A stretch of DNA of 64,000 nt from Glycine soja (taxonomy: Eukaryota; Streptophyta; Magnoliopsida; Fabales; Fabaceae): assembly GCF_004193775.1 (NCBI RefSeq), contig NC_041008.1, positions 17,441,731 to 17,505,730 on the forward strand, in the 5' to 3' direction. Each line of letters begins with the position of its first letter. Within the stretch, counting starts at the first letter, position 1. Positions 47,365 to 60,596 of this stretch are shown here, piece after piece. Under the pieces are notes generated by a model. It saw only the letters and a program-made list of their open reading frames with translations, was not told the origin of the DNA and searched no databases. Made by a program: the position numbers and the translations under genes.

Positions 47365-48717
47365 AGTGTCGATGCAGTTCCCTATTAGCTGGTTCTTTTT
47401 TTCTGTGTTATATCTTCAAAGGCTCACTCTCCTACAAAAAATTAGTTGACTTCTTAAGATAAATGAATAGACAGATAATCATCATAGAAACCAAGTGACA
47501 CAATTGTAAATTGAATTGGCCAATTGGGCTATTTGGAATTAACAAAAACAGGAACAACGATAGAATCTTATATAGACACGAGTGGAGTAGTGGACCCCTT
47601 AATTTAGAACTTCAACAACAAATTGCGTGTCATAATAAGATATCCTAAATTCATTAATTTTTTGGTCCTTTTTGCAGCATGCGCGTAATGATACCACAAT
47701 CACCCAAAAAGAGTGCTGCATGATAGCAACACCAAACAGAAACGATAGATACCACCATATGTGGGAATGCACATTCCACTTTCACACTATAACAAAAAGT
47801 GTAAACACTTACAGAAAAGGAGATCTCTAATAGCATACAAGTTTGTAAAATTGGGAGCTTTTGGCATACGGGTTCAATCCCCCCGCCCCCCAAAAGCCCC
47901 CTTCTGCCATGAATGAAGGTAGAGTTGATGGTATCACATAATACAAAAATTCATGGCATATGATGAAAAAAACTGAATACAAAACAAAAAAAAATCAAAT
48001 AACATACAGTTCAAAGCAAAAAACAACTACTAAGACTGACGTCAAGATGATTAAATTTGTGGACCATGCTTACGATGGAAACAATTACATGCAAAGAAAA
48101 ATCAAAATACAATTCCATTAGATGGAGTTACTTGTGTGTCTTTGTACTCTTAGAAAAATGAAATTACACTTCTAAGGTCTAACAGAAGAACACTACAAGA
48201 AACACCTATAGGATGGTTTGTGACTAAATAATCGTATAAAACTATTTTATTTTACACCCTCAGTGTGCATAACCTATCTTTTGATAAATAAGAGAGAAAA
48301 ACTATATCTAAGTTTTCTCATATTCTACAATAATATATGAATATGTATCAAGAAACCAATAATTCAATATTAGTTAAAAGATTTCAAGAGACCCACCAAA
48401 CCGAAAACTGATACGATGAGAAGAAAGAAGGAGAAGAATATACGAAGAATAATGCACGGAAGTGCAGAAAAGTACAATATTATTAACAAAGAGGAATCTT
48501 ATTAACAAAGAGGAGGGGGGGTTTGCACCTTTTTGGAGAGTGAACGTTTACCACAAAATACGAGCAATACTATAGACACCAAAGCGCTAAATAATGTATC
48601 ACCGAAAACAGTGCTGTGTGTGTATATCACGAAAGTAGCTGCGTCCAATCACGTCACGATTTGTCCAATAATGGTCTTCTGTGGTCTCGTGTATCTTCTG
48701 TCCTTTATTTCTTTTAG
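47365..48717 (-). promoter_or_regulatory. Probable 5' untranslated and promoter region of the NPF8 gene
   Basis: Upstream of ATG 47364 on the minus strand. A GC-richer part at 48520-48710 includes gtgacgtgattgg (an ACGT core next to an attgg CCAAT-type box) at about 48645-48658, and could hold the start of transcription with a 5' untranslated intron between. No TATA box was fixed. An end-like word cactacaagaaac lies at 48191. Confidence 0.35.
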
Positions 48718-49036
48718 GTAAGTGTTTATTTATATACATGAATAAGGACACATTTTGGGTATAAGGGGATATTTCGTTTCGATAAGAGTCATGTACATTT
48801 CAGTATCAATTTTTTTTACACTCATAATCAAATAGACAAATACTTCATTAATATTCATTATTTTTTGTTTTTTTTTTAAATATTAAATCATTTATCATAT
48901 TTCTAAATTTTTTTTATCTTCTCTCTCTAAGAGTAATAACATTAGATACCCATTGATTTTTTTCCTTTTCGAGAATGAAAATGAAACATCCCCTTTTACC
49001 CAGTATGCATCCTTATTCATGTATATAATAACTTAC
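48718..49036. mobile_element. Small MITE with inverted ends of about 70 bp
   Basis: Left: gtaagtgtttatttatatac, then atgaataaggacacat, ttgggtataaggggatatttc. Right end reversed: gtaagttattatatac, then atgaataaggatgcat, ctgggtaaaaggggatgtttc. Total 319 bp with an AT-rich centre and no coding capacity. Target duplication is unclear (flanking ta on both sides is possible). It lies just upstream of the putative NPF8 promoter. Confidence 0.7.
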
Positions 49037-52023
49037 TACAATAAAAAAAACAACTATGAATAATTAATTAAAAGGTAATTTCTTAATAATACCACAAAAA
49101 GTATTATTAAATTAGAATGAAAATTGTGTTCTTGTCTGTTTAAATTTAAAAGGTAATTTTTTAATAATACCACAAAAAGTATTTTCTTAACAAAAAATAC
49201 TATAATATAAATTTGAATAGTAAAATTGCTATTTTTTCATTCTTTCAATTAGATATTTTTAAATTTTTCTTCTTCTTGGTCTCTTATAGATGTATATAAG
49301 TATTGTTCACATGCTACCAACTAGCCGAAAAAAATTCTCTCAATTATCTCAAACTATTTTTTTAAAGAATTATCTTCCATTATTATATGTTTTTATCTTC
49401 ATTTGTATCATATTTTAAACTATCTATTCCTTTCAGTTTACAATCTTTAATCTTCATCACTAAATTAAAATTTTCTATTTTTTTTTTAAGAAATTGTCTA
49501 TAATTAAAAATAATTTGAAATTCTAATTTAAATTATTCATTGTAAATTCAAAATATATTTTATATATTTAAAGATATTTTTTTTTGTTATAAATAATTGT
49601 GAGAAGTAATAAGAACACACTCTCTAACAAAGTCTTTCTAATTGATTAAGTTTTATTAAAAACTAAAAAATAGGATTAAAAATCATTAAAGGATGAGGAT
49701 TTACCAAAGTTTGTCATTTTCAATAAATTTTGTAACACAATAATTTTCATAATGCTTGATTAAGCTTTTTTATTTAGATTATAATATTAATTAATTTTTT
49801 AAGTGTCTATAGTTAAGTAGTTAATTTTGAAATGATAGTTTGTTATGTTAGTAGCTTGTTTATGTATGTCATATTTTATGTGGGTTTTGATAAATTTTAG
49901 ATTGTTAGGACTCAAGTGGATGGGCCTTTGGTCATGAAAAAGGGTGGTAAGTTTAGTGAAGTATAGGGTGTGAAGAGAAAGAAGATTTAGGCTTCACATG
50001 ACTTATTTGAAAGCCTGAATTTTGCATCTTATGTAGTGCGCATATAGTTAAGTCAAGTTGACCAACAAAGTCAACAATGTTTGTTTTTGATAAACAAGTA
50101 CACTTATGAAAGCATGATTTCTCATGATATTTTAGTCAAATTTCATCATTTGAAGGGTCAAAATGACATTTTCTTTTTATGGATATTTTTGCAATTTTTA
50201 TTAAGTAAGAACCTTTTTGTTATTTTGATATTTATTACTTTAATGTTTTGTCACATTAGGAATTTTCTTATTTATATGTAGATAAGACCTCTTGTGACAA
50301 CTGACACTGAATTAGAACATTTGAGATTTTTTTTAATTTATCAACCTCTTGGTATTCTTTTGAATCAACAAGTTGTTGAATCCTTACTCTGATCCATCAC
50401 GTATTAAGGTTGAAGTTCTTTGTTGTCATGCCGAGGAAATCTGGCAAGAACCCTGGCGTTGCCGTCATCGATGAGTCCTTGAACATCGTGTGATATGATT
50501 TGATTCACGTGATTACTTTTATTTGACTATGTTGGGATCACCTTTTTTTTTAATATGCATTTAGTTTGGCTTAAATTTAAAGATGATCTCATACAATTCA
50601 ATCTAAAATGGTAGATGAAATATTTTTTAGTTTTTATTCTATTTTTGTAAAAAGTAGTAAATAAATTTAAGAAGTTGAAATACATAATAAATATACATTT
50701 TATTTTTTTTTATTAATTATCAATATAGTCAAACAATAGTAAATCATGGTAAAAACGACTTTTAAGCTAGTTAACATAAAATCTAATAAGCTAATCATAC
50801 ATGATAATTTATGATTTGGTAGCAATATTAAAAACTCTTTATATGTTCTGTGCATAAATATTTTGTCTTTTGTATATAGAAACTAATTCAGACTATTAAA
50901 TATATTGTTTCACAAGTCAGTCACTAGAAGTAAAAATTAATACAACTAGTCAACTAGCCATTCTAGGTAGTAAACATTTTTTTAATTTATATAGTGAATT
51001 TTTTTAATTTTGTCCTTTCTATTTGTTGATTTAGGTCGCTTGGGTCTGCTAGTTGATTTAGGCCTATCGGTCAAATTAAGCTGATTTGGGGGAAATGTTT
51101 TCCCGCACTCCTTTTTCTTAGTACCCCCAACTTATGTTTGTTTGTTAAATTCCTATTTTACCTCTATCCACCCTCACATTATGTTAAGTTTCAGTTGAGT
51201 ATATTCTTCTCAAGATACATGACATAAACTTTTTTCTATCAAAAGGATATTTTTGTCAAAAAAAAGTCGAAAAGTGGGAATATAAAACAAGTGAAAATAA
51301 CAAGTCCCCTTATTAGACTAGCTGATTCACAATTAGTTAATCTAGAACAACTAGGGTTGGAGAGGACCTAAGGCAAGTGTATGAGGTAAAAACTACACCT
51401 CCTAAGCTTTGCAATTTTCATAGTCCAAATACAATTCCTATTTCTGAAAGTGACTTTGATTAGCCATGCTCCTATGATCTCAATGCTTGTTTTGCTGACA
51501 TAATTTGACTCTTATTTTTGTGTTCTTGGAATACTTTTTGAAGATTATTTTTTTATTTCTTGTTCATATCATGGATTTTTTTTAAAATGAAACATCATGG
51601 ATGTTCTTATACAACTCTGGTTGGTTATTTAACTTATTCATACTTTGAATCATGAGATATATATCTTATATTGTTCTGTAATGTACATTCTAATATTTTG
51701 TTGTGTATAATTATAAAGTACTTGGTTCTTTTGGTGATGCCAATAAAGATTTTGAAAATTGAATCGGACTGGCCGGTTCAATTGGTTAAACCATGAATCG
51801 GCCTATCCTCTGATTTTACAAGACTATAAAACCTCTCAATAATGGAATCGGCAGAAAACCGATGCAACTGGTTAAAAACTGCAATAATTAGTATGAACAA
51901 GCAATTCTTCGATTTTGAATGGTTAGACTAAGAGCATCTCCAATAAATATTCTTCTAAGAAGATCTTAACTTCAAGATATTATCTTTCTAAGATCCATTA
52001 TTGGAGCAAGTTGTTGGATTTCC
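49037..52023. other. Intergenic, no gene seen
   Basis: Strongly AT-rich. Short frames such as 50081-50281 have no domain. At about 51930-52015 the text gagcatctccaataa and a later ttattggagcaag suggest a worn MITE. Confidence 0.5.
49071..49190 (+). repeat. Short duplication with 78-bp period
   Basis: aaaggtaatttcttaataat and ccacaaaaagtatt from 49071 recur from 49149 with few changes. Confidence 0.8.
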
Positions 52024-52077
52024 ACATTGAGATCTAGTTCTTCTACAAGAACATTGAGATCTAGTTCTTCTACAAGA
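52024..52077 (+). repeat. 27-bp perfect tandem duplication
   Basis: acattgagatctagttcttc plus tacaaga occurs at 52024 and again at 52051. Confidence 0.95.
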
Positions 52078-52763
52078 ACTTCCAATGTATGCAATGATTA
52101 AAAAATTGATTTTTTACTCCCCCCCCCCAACATCTACAGGAAGCAACTACTAGCAACAAAAACAAATGGAGCTTTGAAGGAAGGAGAAAGATTCCTCTTA
52201 GGCCCATTCCCCCCCCCCCCCTATTCACCACAATAAGGCTTCGTAAGGCTTGGAGGAGCGATGCGACACAAAGAGGAAATGGTGCATGGAGGGGAACAAA
52301 ATGCGTGGGTGGCAAAAGAAGGAAAGGGTGGAGGAAGGGTGTGGACTGGGAAAGAAAAAAGAGAGGATGGGGGGGGGGAGAGAAGGAAAGGGAAAAAAAT
52401 GAGGGATGAGAGAGGATGAGGGGTTGAGAAGGGGTCGGGTGAGGTAGGGGGTGGTGTTTCAGTGAATGTTAGTTGAATGTTTTAACCGTTTACACACAAC
52501 ACAAATGCATTTGCAAATCTAGTATTAGTTTGACTTTGAAGGGACTTTTCACACTAAAAGATTTTAGAAATAGTATTACATATAAATTGGGTCATTTTTC
52601 ACATTCTTATTCTTATTCCCATTGTCTTTCTCAATTTCCCCACAATTCCTATTTTGAATCTTGTTTTGTTTGTTCCTTGTTATATGGATCCAAATGAATT
52701 AAACGACAAGCTTATATCAATTTTTGCAAAACTACCAACAACCTCCTTCAAACGAAAATTCAC
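52078..52763. other. Intergenic with homopolymer C and G runs
   Basis: Runs of nine or more C at 52121 and 52210, and a long G run at about 52370, sit in a purine-rich strand segment 52255-52450. A short frame at 52684 (MDPNELNDKL) runs into the tandem repeat that follows but has no known domain. Confidence 0.5.
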
Positions 52764-54466
52764 AACATCCTCTGCCGTTGTTTTCTTTCTTGTCACTATC
52801 ACCTCCATTAATGTATGAAAATTCTCAATTCCTCCTCATTTCATTCCCTACTTGTCACTACCACTAGATTCTTAAAATTCTCAAACCTTTCCTTCAATAC
52901 CACAAAACACTTCCATTGTGTTCCATAAGCCTCCCAATAGTTCTAGTCTCAAACCTTTCCTTCAATCTCAATGCCACAAGGAGATAAAAGAAAGTTATTT
53001 ATAAAATGTCAAAAAGAGACAAAAAAAAGATGTGAAGAGAGTATTTGATGTGCTCAAACCTTGATTTGCAATTACATACTTACAATATACATACAAGAAA
53101 AGTTCATCAACAATTTCAAACAAACCAAGTGAAACATAATTAAGAAAATTTCGATCATAAAAATAAAAAAATTAAAATTTTTAACTCAATGTTATTTTTG
53201 TATCAATGTTATGTGCTATGTTGAATTTAAGTTGTGTTGATAAATAAATATTTTAATCATTAAAAAATTATTTTTGAATTAATTTTTTCATGATTAAAAT
53301 CATGTAATTTATTATTTTAAAATAAATTATAAACATCCTCTGCTGTTGTTTTCTTTCTTGTCACTATCACCTCCATCAATGTATGAAAATTCTCAAATTC
53401 CTCCTCATTTCATTCCCTACTTGTCACTACCACCAGATTCTCAAAATTCTCTAACCTTTCCTTCAATACCACAAAACACTTCCATTGTGTTCCATAAGCC
53501 TCCCAATAGTTCTAGTCTCAAACCTTTCCTTCAATCTCAATGCCACAAGGAGATAAAAGAAAGTTATTTATAAAATGTCAAAAAGAGACAAAAAAATATG
53601 TGAAGAGAGTATTTGATGTGCTCAAACATTGATTTGCAATTACATACTTGCAATATACATACAAGAAAAGTTCATCAACAATTTCAAACAAACCAAGTGA
53701 AACATAATTAAGAAAATTTCGATCATAAAAATAAAAAAATTAAAATTTTTAACTCAATGTTATTTTTGTATCAATGTTATGTGCTATGTTGAATTTAAGT
53801 TGTGTTGATAAATAAATATTTTAATCATTAAAAAATTATTTTTGAATTAATTTTTTCATGATTAAAATCATGTAATTTATTATTTTAAAATAAATTATAA
53901 ACATCCTCTGCCGTTGTTTTCTTTCTTGTCACTATCACCTCCATCAATGTACGAAAATTCTCAAATTCCTCATTTCATTCCCTACTTGTCACTACCACCA
54001 GATTCTCAAAATTCTCAAACCTTTCCTTCAATGCCACAAAACACTTCCATTGTGTTCCATAAGCCTCCCAATAGTTCTAGTCTCAAACCTTTCCTTCAAT
54101 CTCAATGCCACAAGGAGATAAAAGAAAGTTATTTATAAAATGTCAAAAAGAGACAAAAAAAGATGTGAAGAGAGTATTTGATGTGCTCAAACCTTAATTT
54201 GCAATTACATACTTACAATATACATACAAGAAAAGTTCATCAACAATTTCAAACAAACCAAGTGAAACATAATTAAGAAAATTTTGATCATAAAAATAAA
54301 AAAATAAAATTTTTTAACTCAATGTTATTTTTGTATCAATGTTATGTGCTATGTTGAATTTAAGTTGTGTTGATAAATAAATATTTTAATCATTAAAAAA
54401 TTATTTTTGAATTAATTTTTTCATGATTAAAATCATGTAATTTATTATTTTAAAATAAATTATAAA
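52764..54466 (+). repeat. Three tandem copies of a 568-bp unit
   Basis: aacatcctctgccgttgttt starts at 52764, 53332 (one change) and 53900. The copies are nearly the same across the unit, ending ataaattataaac. Each begins with a pyrimidine-rich part that can be read as a short serine/proline-rich peptide in copies 2 and 3 (53346-53573, 53914-54138), then turns AT-rich. The frame is not kept in copy 1, so coding is doubtful. Confidence 0.93.
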
Positions 54467-56269
54467 CAAATATTAGAACATAAATCGTCTAATACCTTTA
54501 AAAATAATTTTAGATAACAAAATAAGATATAATATTAAATATTAAATAAAAATAAAAATAGATTTTGAAAATGATATAATATTATAAAATTTTAAAAAAT
54601 AATTAAGATTTAAAAATAAGATTTTTCAGAAACTTTAGACTAGTTACTGTGATGTTATGCTCGCTTTTAGGCATCCCTGGACGCGAGAGATACCCCTTTT
54701 ATAAAGCGGAAAGTGCATTCCCCTCATATTTCTATCGACGTGGGACTCCATGATAGGTAAAATGATTTAATAACTGATAATTCAAGCCTCAGTGCAGGAC
54801 ATGAGGGTATCTATCGATGTGAGACTTATTTAGAGAACTGCCATTGTTAAACTGATGATATAGATGTGGGACTACTTCTTATGCCTCAACATGATGTGGG
54901 AGTGGGACTACTGCTAGCTTAATATATGCTTAGTTTAAATCACTACTCACAATTAAAATAGTCCTTGCAATATTCAATATTTTAGCTTTGGTCCTTGTTG
55001 TTACTTAATTTTCATAGCACTTGTTTGCTGCTTACGCTTGTCATGTGATAACATGTTACTTAATACCATTTTTAATTAGTCTATGTCATTCATCTTTTGA
55101 AAGTGCAGTGTGATTTCAAAGGATATTTTATAGATCAATAAAGCATCTCTATTAGTGTAGTAGTAGTACTTTCACATAAAAAAAAACAAAATCTCTATTA
55201 GTACATGTAGCCACTCTAGTGTTTCAACATTTAAAGTGCCTAGGCATATATTTATTACACACTAGCTAGGCACAGTTTTTGCATGTCTTTAACCCTAAAT
55301 TGAAAGCGTGCAGTAACAATATTATTCCTTTGTGTGCAGGGAGAATAGAAGAGGTAAAGTGAAGGTTGAGTTTCACAATTCATATTTAATACACTGATCA
55401 TATAGTTGGCTTGGAGTAGAGGAATTAATGCATACACACAGTGTAAAGCAAAAGGTTTGGCACCTCTTATTTTTATCTCTACACCTAGCTTTCTACCTCA
55501 TAATTTTATCCCTTCTAAGTTTTCTATCAAAGTTAATAAGCTCTAGATTTTTCAATTTAAAGAAGCCTTATATTTTGGCACCTCTTAATTTTTCTATTTA
55601 AATATTATGATTGAATTCTCATCAAGTCACCGATTTTTTTTAAATATGATTGTTATTTAATGAAATTGGAAAATTAAAATTAAGCACAAAACTTAATAAC
55701 ATGCCATATTACTATAAAAACATGTTTTTTAAATTATAATTCCTTTGGGTGTAATAAATATATGTCTAGGCTTAAATGTCGATAATTGTAGTTAGCCCAC
55801 CCACCATCAATTTTTAGCCAAAAAAAATAGTGTTACTAATTGTATAAGGAATATGAAGTTAACTCCATAACAAGTATTATAAGACATTATAATGTGGCCT
55901 ATAGATTCATGATAGTTAGGTTAGGACTCATAGTAACTGCTCCCATTGCAACCCTCATAGTTATGCAGTTGAATGTGAATAACACAATATCAAGTACTTC
56001 TGCTTATTCAATATTCACCATTTATTATTGTTATTAATTTTTTTTTGACAATTTCAGTATGGAGTATGTAAGTAACAAAGGTTACCATATGAAATTTTTT
56101 ATTCTGCAGTTTTGTATAAATTTTTTATTTAAAAATATGAAATTTTTATACGTTGCTGTGTATGAAATATGAAATTTCTTGATATATAAAAATATAAAGA
56201 AAATAATATTTTTTAATGTATATATATATATATAATTATTTAATAATAATATTTTCATAATTTCTTTAA
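54467..56269. other. Intergenic; cluster of gtgggact words, no gene seen
   Basis: At 54731-54910 there are four words of the type gatgtgggact or gacgtgggact, which reversed resemble the RTCCCACATCG upstream element of plant snRNA genes; no snRNA gene follows. The rest is AT-rich. Confidence 0.45.
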
Positions 56270-56615
56270 AAAAGACTATCTAAGACGGTTTGTCAAAGAA
56301 CCGTCTTAGAAAGATATTTTTCTAAGACGGTTCATAGCTAAAAATCGTTTTAGAAAAATATTTTTCTAAGACGATTAACATTTTTAGAAAACTATCTTTC
56401 TAAAATGATTATTTGAAGAACTGTTTTAAAAAGATACTCTTCTAAGACAGTTTTTAATTATGAACCATCTTAGCAATATATTATTTTCTAAGACCGTTTT
56501 TTATAGAACCGTCCTTGAGTGTTAAAACATTTAACGACGTTGACTTTAAAGACGATTTAAAATCGTCTTTGAATATCCTTTACAACCGTCGTTATATGTT
56601 TCTTTTGTAGTAGTG
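56270..56615. mobile_element. CACTA transposon end fragment
   Basis: The right end, read on the minus strand, is CACTACTACAAAAGAAACAT, a well-kept CACTA terminus. Inside are repeated subterminal words tttctaagacggtt and aaccgtcttaga, the same motif family as in the element at 26973-32172. No matching left end or target duplication (the right flank is taa) was found, so it is a truncated element or its left end is too worn to see. Confidence 0.7.
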
Positions 56616-58537
56616 TAAGTTTCAAATTACCCAATACGAAAGAATATTTCAAATGTATAACAAAGAAACCATATGTTAAACAGATAAATTGGTTGGACAA
56701 GAAAAATAAATACTTACTTTAAAATGTAGTTTCACAACATTCAAGTGTTAATTTCTTATCCAAAATCTATTACGTTTTGAAAATTGTTTTTGAAACAAAT
56801 ACTTTAAAATCCAAAAAACAAAAAATATGTTTCTTCACCTTTTTTTGGTGACTTGGTATGGAAAGGCCAAGGGAAACACCTCAACCTAACGAAAAAAGTT
56901 AGATAAGTTAGCATTTTTAGTCAAAGCTTAATTTTGGATATTTTATTCAAAATCATATAAATGTACATTTTTAAATAATAGGAAAGGGTCTTTTTATTTT
57001 TTGCATTTCAATAAAAATATTTTTCCTTTTTACTTTTTTAATCAATGCTCTAATATTAACATTTGCCTTGATTAAAAGTGAATTTAAAGTAAATTGATTT
57101 GATAAAAGTTATGTTGATAACTTCTTTTTTGTGTTAGTCACTTTTATGTACGCAATTACAAAAAATATATATAAATACTATATTAAAGTATATAATATCA
57201 TTAATTATATTAAATTAAGGGAATATTTTTTAATGTATACAGTGAGTTGTTTTTTTCACTGCAAAAGTAACAAAATTAATTTGGTTCAGTCAAAATCATG
57301 ATTTAAGATGTATGTAGAATTGATTTGAAGAAAAATTACTAAAGGTGATGTTTTTGACTTCAACTAAAGGTGATGTTAAGGACCGCAATGCTTTTCCAAA
57401 CAATCTATTTATGATACCAGGTAAAGTGTAAAACTGTATTTACTTTTACCTTTTGTAGTGAATTAAAATCGGTTTGTTCAAAAGTAAATAAGTTATATGT
57501 ACTCAGCAGTGCACTTATTTACTTTTGACAAACCCCATTTTAGAAAACTAACGTCTACAAAGTTAAATGCCTAATTAAGATTGAATGACCCAAATAAAAA
57601 TGATTATAGATTAAGAAAAATAAAAATAACAGATGATCCATCTTTTCATTTTTTTGGTCTAGACTTTACCCGCAATCAATCTCTTAAATGCTTCAAAGAC
57701 TAAAAATACCTACTATCTTTGTGCCATCAACTAAGTGCATGACGTAGACTCATTTCAAAACCAAGTTGACCACAAACCTAAATCCATAGTTATCTACTTT
57801 CTTTAACATTGCTAATTACTTAGTAAACCACCATGTGTCACATTTGTGTTAGTCTATTACATGCCCAAACAGATAGACAAAGAGTAACATGGGGATAAAA
57901 GACAGATATAGAATAAGAGGCCTAAAAGTTAAGATGTTGTATTCGATTAACATTTTAAAAGATTTTTTTATAAACTTTTTTTAGATATTTAATTAAAATT
58001 TTTAAATAATAGAAATAAGTCTTGTAATATTCAATTAAGACTATTAATATTTTTAATAAATTTAATAAATTCTGATAGTATTTAATTAAGATTTCTTACA
58101 ACTTAAAAAGACTTTCCAATATTCAAAAATATATAAATTTTGATGAATTTTTTCTTAGGATGAATTTTAATGGATTTATAAGAGTTTTCAACGGACAATA
58201 CACATTAAGCAACACCCAAACCCTTGAGATTTAATGAGACATTCTTTCTTTCTTTTCCATTCAATTGACATGTTTTTATTTTTCCATCACACATAATTAC
58301 TTATCTTTTTGTTAAAAGCGGTAAGCACTACTACAAAATATTTATCGCTTTGTTCAATATCCTAGTTAGGTTATTCAAAAAAACTTTACCTTGTTATTTT
58401 TAGTATAATTCGTGGTTGATACCATGACAATGAAGTTTAATTAAGAGATCATGGAAATAATTTGACTTAACCCTCTTGCACAAAATTCTAGTTTTTGTCT
58501 CTATATATAATTTGCAGGCTATTCATTTGATAATAAT

Positions 58538-58568
<31 letters not shown>

Positions 58569-58639
58569 CTATTATTATACAAACTGTTTGAGTTGGTTCT
58601 GGTTTTAATTTGCAGGTTGGTTTATTATAAAAACAAATA
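56616..58639. other. Intergenic, no gene seen
   Basis: AT-rich. A strong hairpin lies at 57474-57533 (caaaagtaaataagt against acttatttacttttg). The word cactactacaaaat at 58326 could be a left CACTA end. An (AT)n run occupies 58542-58569. Confidence 0.5.
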
Positions 58640-59052
58640 AAATATTAACTTTTTTTGCAGAAACAATATCGGTTGGTCTAAAACTAATGTTGAATGTGTT
58701 ATACTACATTTGTTTTAGCCAAAACAAATGTTGTATTCAACATTGGTTTTGACCAAAACCGATGTGGTATAACACATTTAACGTCGATTTTATCAAAAAT
58801 TGATGTTATATACGACTTTTAACATTAATTTTTTATAAACAATGTAAGAAAACATTTCAGAATATATAATTTTGGCTATATTTTTATGTCAGTTTTAGCC
58901 ATAACCGATGCAGATAATGATTTTCAACATCGATTTTAAAATCAATGTTAAAAAATGCTTACTTTTAACGATGGTCGTTTCAACATCAGTTTAGACCAAT
59001 CGATGTTGAAACTCATCCAAAACATATGTTAAAACCCTTTTATGTAATTGTG
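58640..59052. mobile_element. Possible CACTA-like end with aaccgatgtt subterminal repeats
   Basis: Many short copies of aaaaccgatgt and acatcggttt-like words in both orientations, ending tatgtaattgtg, which reversed (CACAATTACATA) is a worn CACTA end. Together with cactactacaaaat at 58326 it could form one element of 727 bp, but the flanks (aag and aga) do not match as a target duplication. Confidence 0.4.
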
Positions 59053-60170
59053 AGACATTCATAATTCTTTTTCTCTTTCAACCAATGGTCAACATGTCCT
59101 AAAAACATGTGATATGAGAGATCTTTTTAATTTTTTGAATTTGTGGCTTCTTGATTACACGCTTATACACATATAAATGAACATGAATATATATAAACAT
59201 AATAAACATATAATTTTAATGAGCACGAGAAGTTGACTTATGTATAAGTGAATAAATATATAAATGAGGTGGAAAACAATTGTTAGACATATTTTTTAAT
59301 TTGGTAAGTGAGATTGTTATTTTGTGAATGACTATAAGTATCTATGCTACTCGCATACATTGTGGTGTATAATTTTTATAATATTAACATGATTGTTGAG
59401 TGAAGGGAATGAACCTATTGTACTTGTAAATATGCTAGGGGAAATTGATTTATTACTTAACATGTTTAAGGTTGATTGTATAAGATGAGTTTTATTTAAA
59501 GTGTTAAGTAGACAAAATTCATGCATAGATCTTTATCAATAATTTTGAATGTTTTTTAAAAATTCACATATCCTTTTAAAATCTTAAAAATCTATAATGT
59601 CATCTAATTCTTGTGAATTTATATTTTATAAATCCATTAAAATCTGAACTACAAAATCTCAATCATTAAAGTCTTTTAAAAAAAATTTAAAAGTCATTAC
59701 ATTCTTACAAAATCTTTTAAAATTCATAAGATTTCTTATGCCAAAATAATCTTTTAAAATCCTAATCCAATACACCCCCTAAATTTATCCATCTTTGTTT
59801 CAAATTCAAACAAATCATGATTTTTACATTTTTTATAATCACTATAATTTTTTGTTTTTTTTTTTGTTGAGATCGATTCAAGGTATTTTTAATTCTCTAT
59901 AAACGTTGATCATTTAAACTTATTATAATATTAAATAATTTTTAATTTAAAATTTAATCATACTCAATGTGTTATCAACTATAAACTGGATGGTTGATCT
60001 CTACAATTCATACAAGCTGTTTTCTGATGCACGACCGAAAAGCTATTTCGCAGCTAGACTATATTTTGTGATCTAAGCATCCGTGCATAACTGCACAAGT
60101 AACCATCTTCTAGTTCCTTGGCGGCCTCTATCACTATATATGCTACATACTTCAATTCACACATAAGTAA
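59053..60170. other. Intergenic, no gene seen
   Basis: AT-rich flank of the retrotransposon that follows; no domain in any short frame. Confidence 0.55.
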
Positions 60171-60470
60171 TTGTTAGCACCCACGCCTCTAACAACGATG
60201 AACATCGTCCTCCTGCCGCCACGACGAGGCCCACTCGCACGATAACTAAACCCAGTTATCTGCGAGACTATACCAGCTAGCATTCTATTCGTTCATTATA
60301 AACCCATGAGTAACACGTGCAAATTAGTAGCAATAAGACACATGCCTATTAGTTTGTTATAGTTAGTTACGCATTCGGTTATGGCAGTTAAGGTGCCTCG
60401 TGCTTGTACTCTTGCAGTATATAAACGACTAAATCTTACCATTTGGAATATATGAGAATAAGCACTACCT
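60171..60470 (+). repeat. Putative 5' LTR
   Basis: tgttagcacccacgcctc at 60171 could be the LTR start and a TATA-like tatataaacg lies at about 60417, right for an LTR promoter. The end is uncertain: tttagatctcaggatg near 60472 may be a damaged primer site for initiator tRNA-Met. The 3' LTR is outside the window, so this is not confirmed. Confidence 0.4.
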
Positions 60471-60596
60471 TTAGATCTCAGGATGAGCCCTTCCTCGAAC
60501 TTGGGCACTTACTTCTTCTCCCTTCCTTCACTTGCACCACCACTGCACCATCGCGCAACCTGACAACTGGTTCGACCTGCCGTCGCGGCCATCGCC

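Noticed and set aside
47654..47893. Minus-strand frame of 79 codons upstream of NPF8
   Set aside because: No domain; likely intron or untranslated sequence.
48191..48210. cactacaagaaacacc, like a CACTA left end
   Set aside because: No partner end, subterminal repeats or target duplication nearby.
53346..53573. 75-codon frame in the tandem repeat, with a near copy at 53914
   Set aside because: The frame is not kept in the first unit and has no domain; treated as repeat sequence, but noted in the findings.
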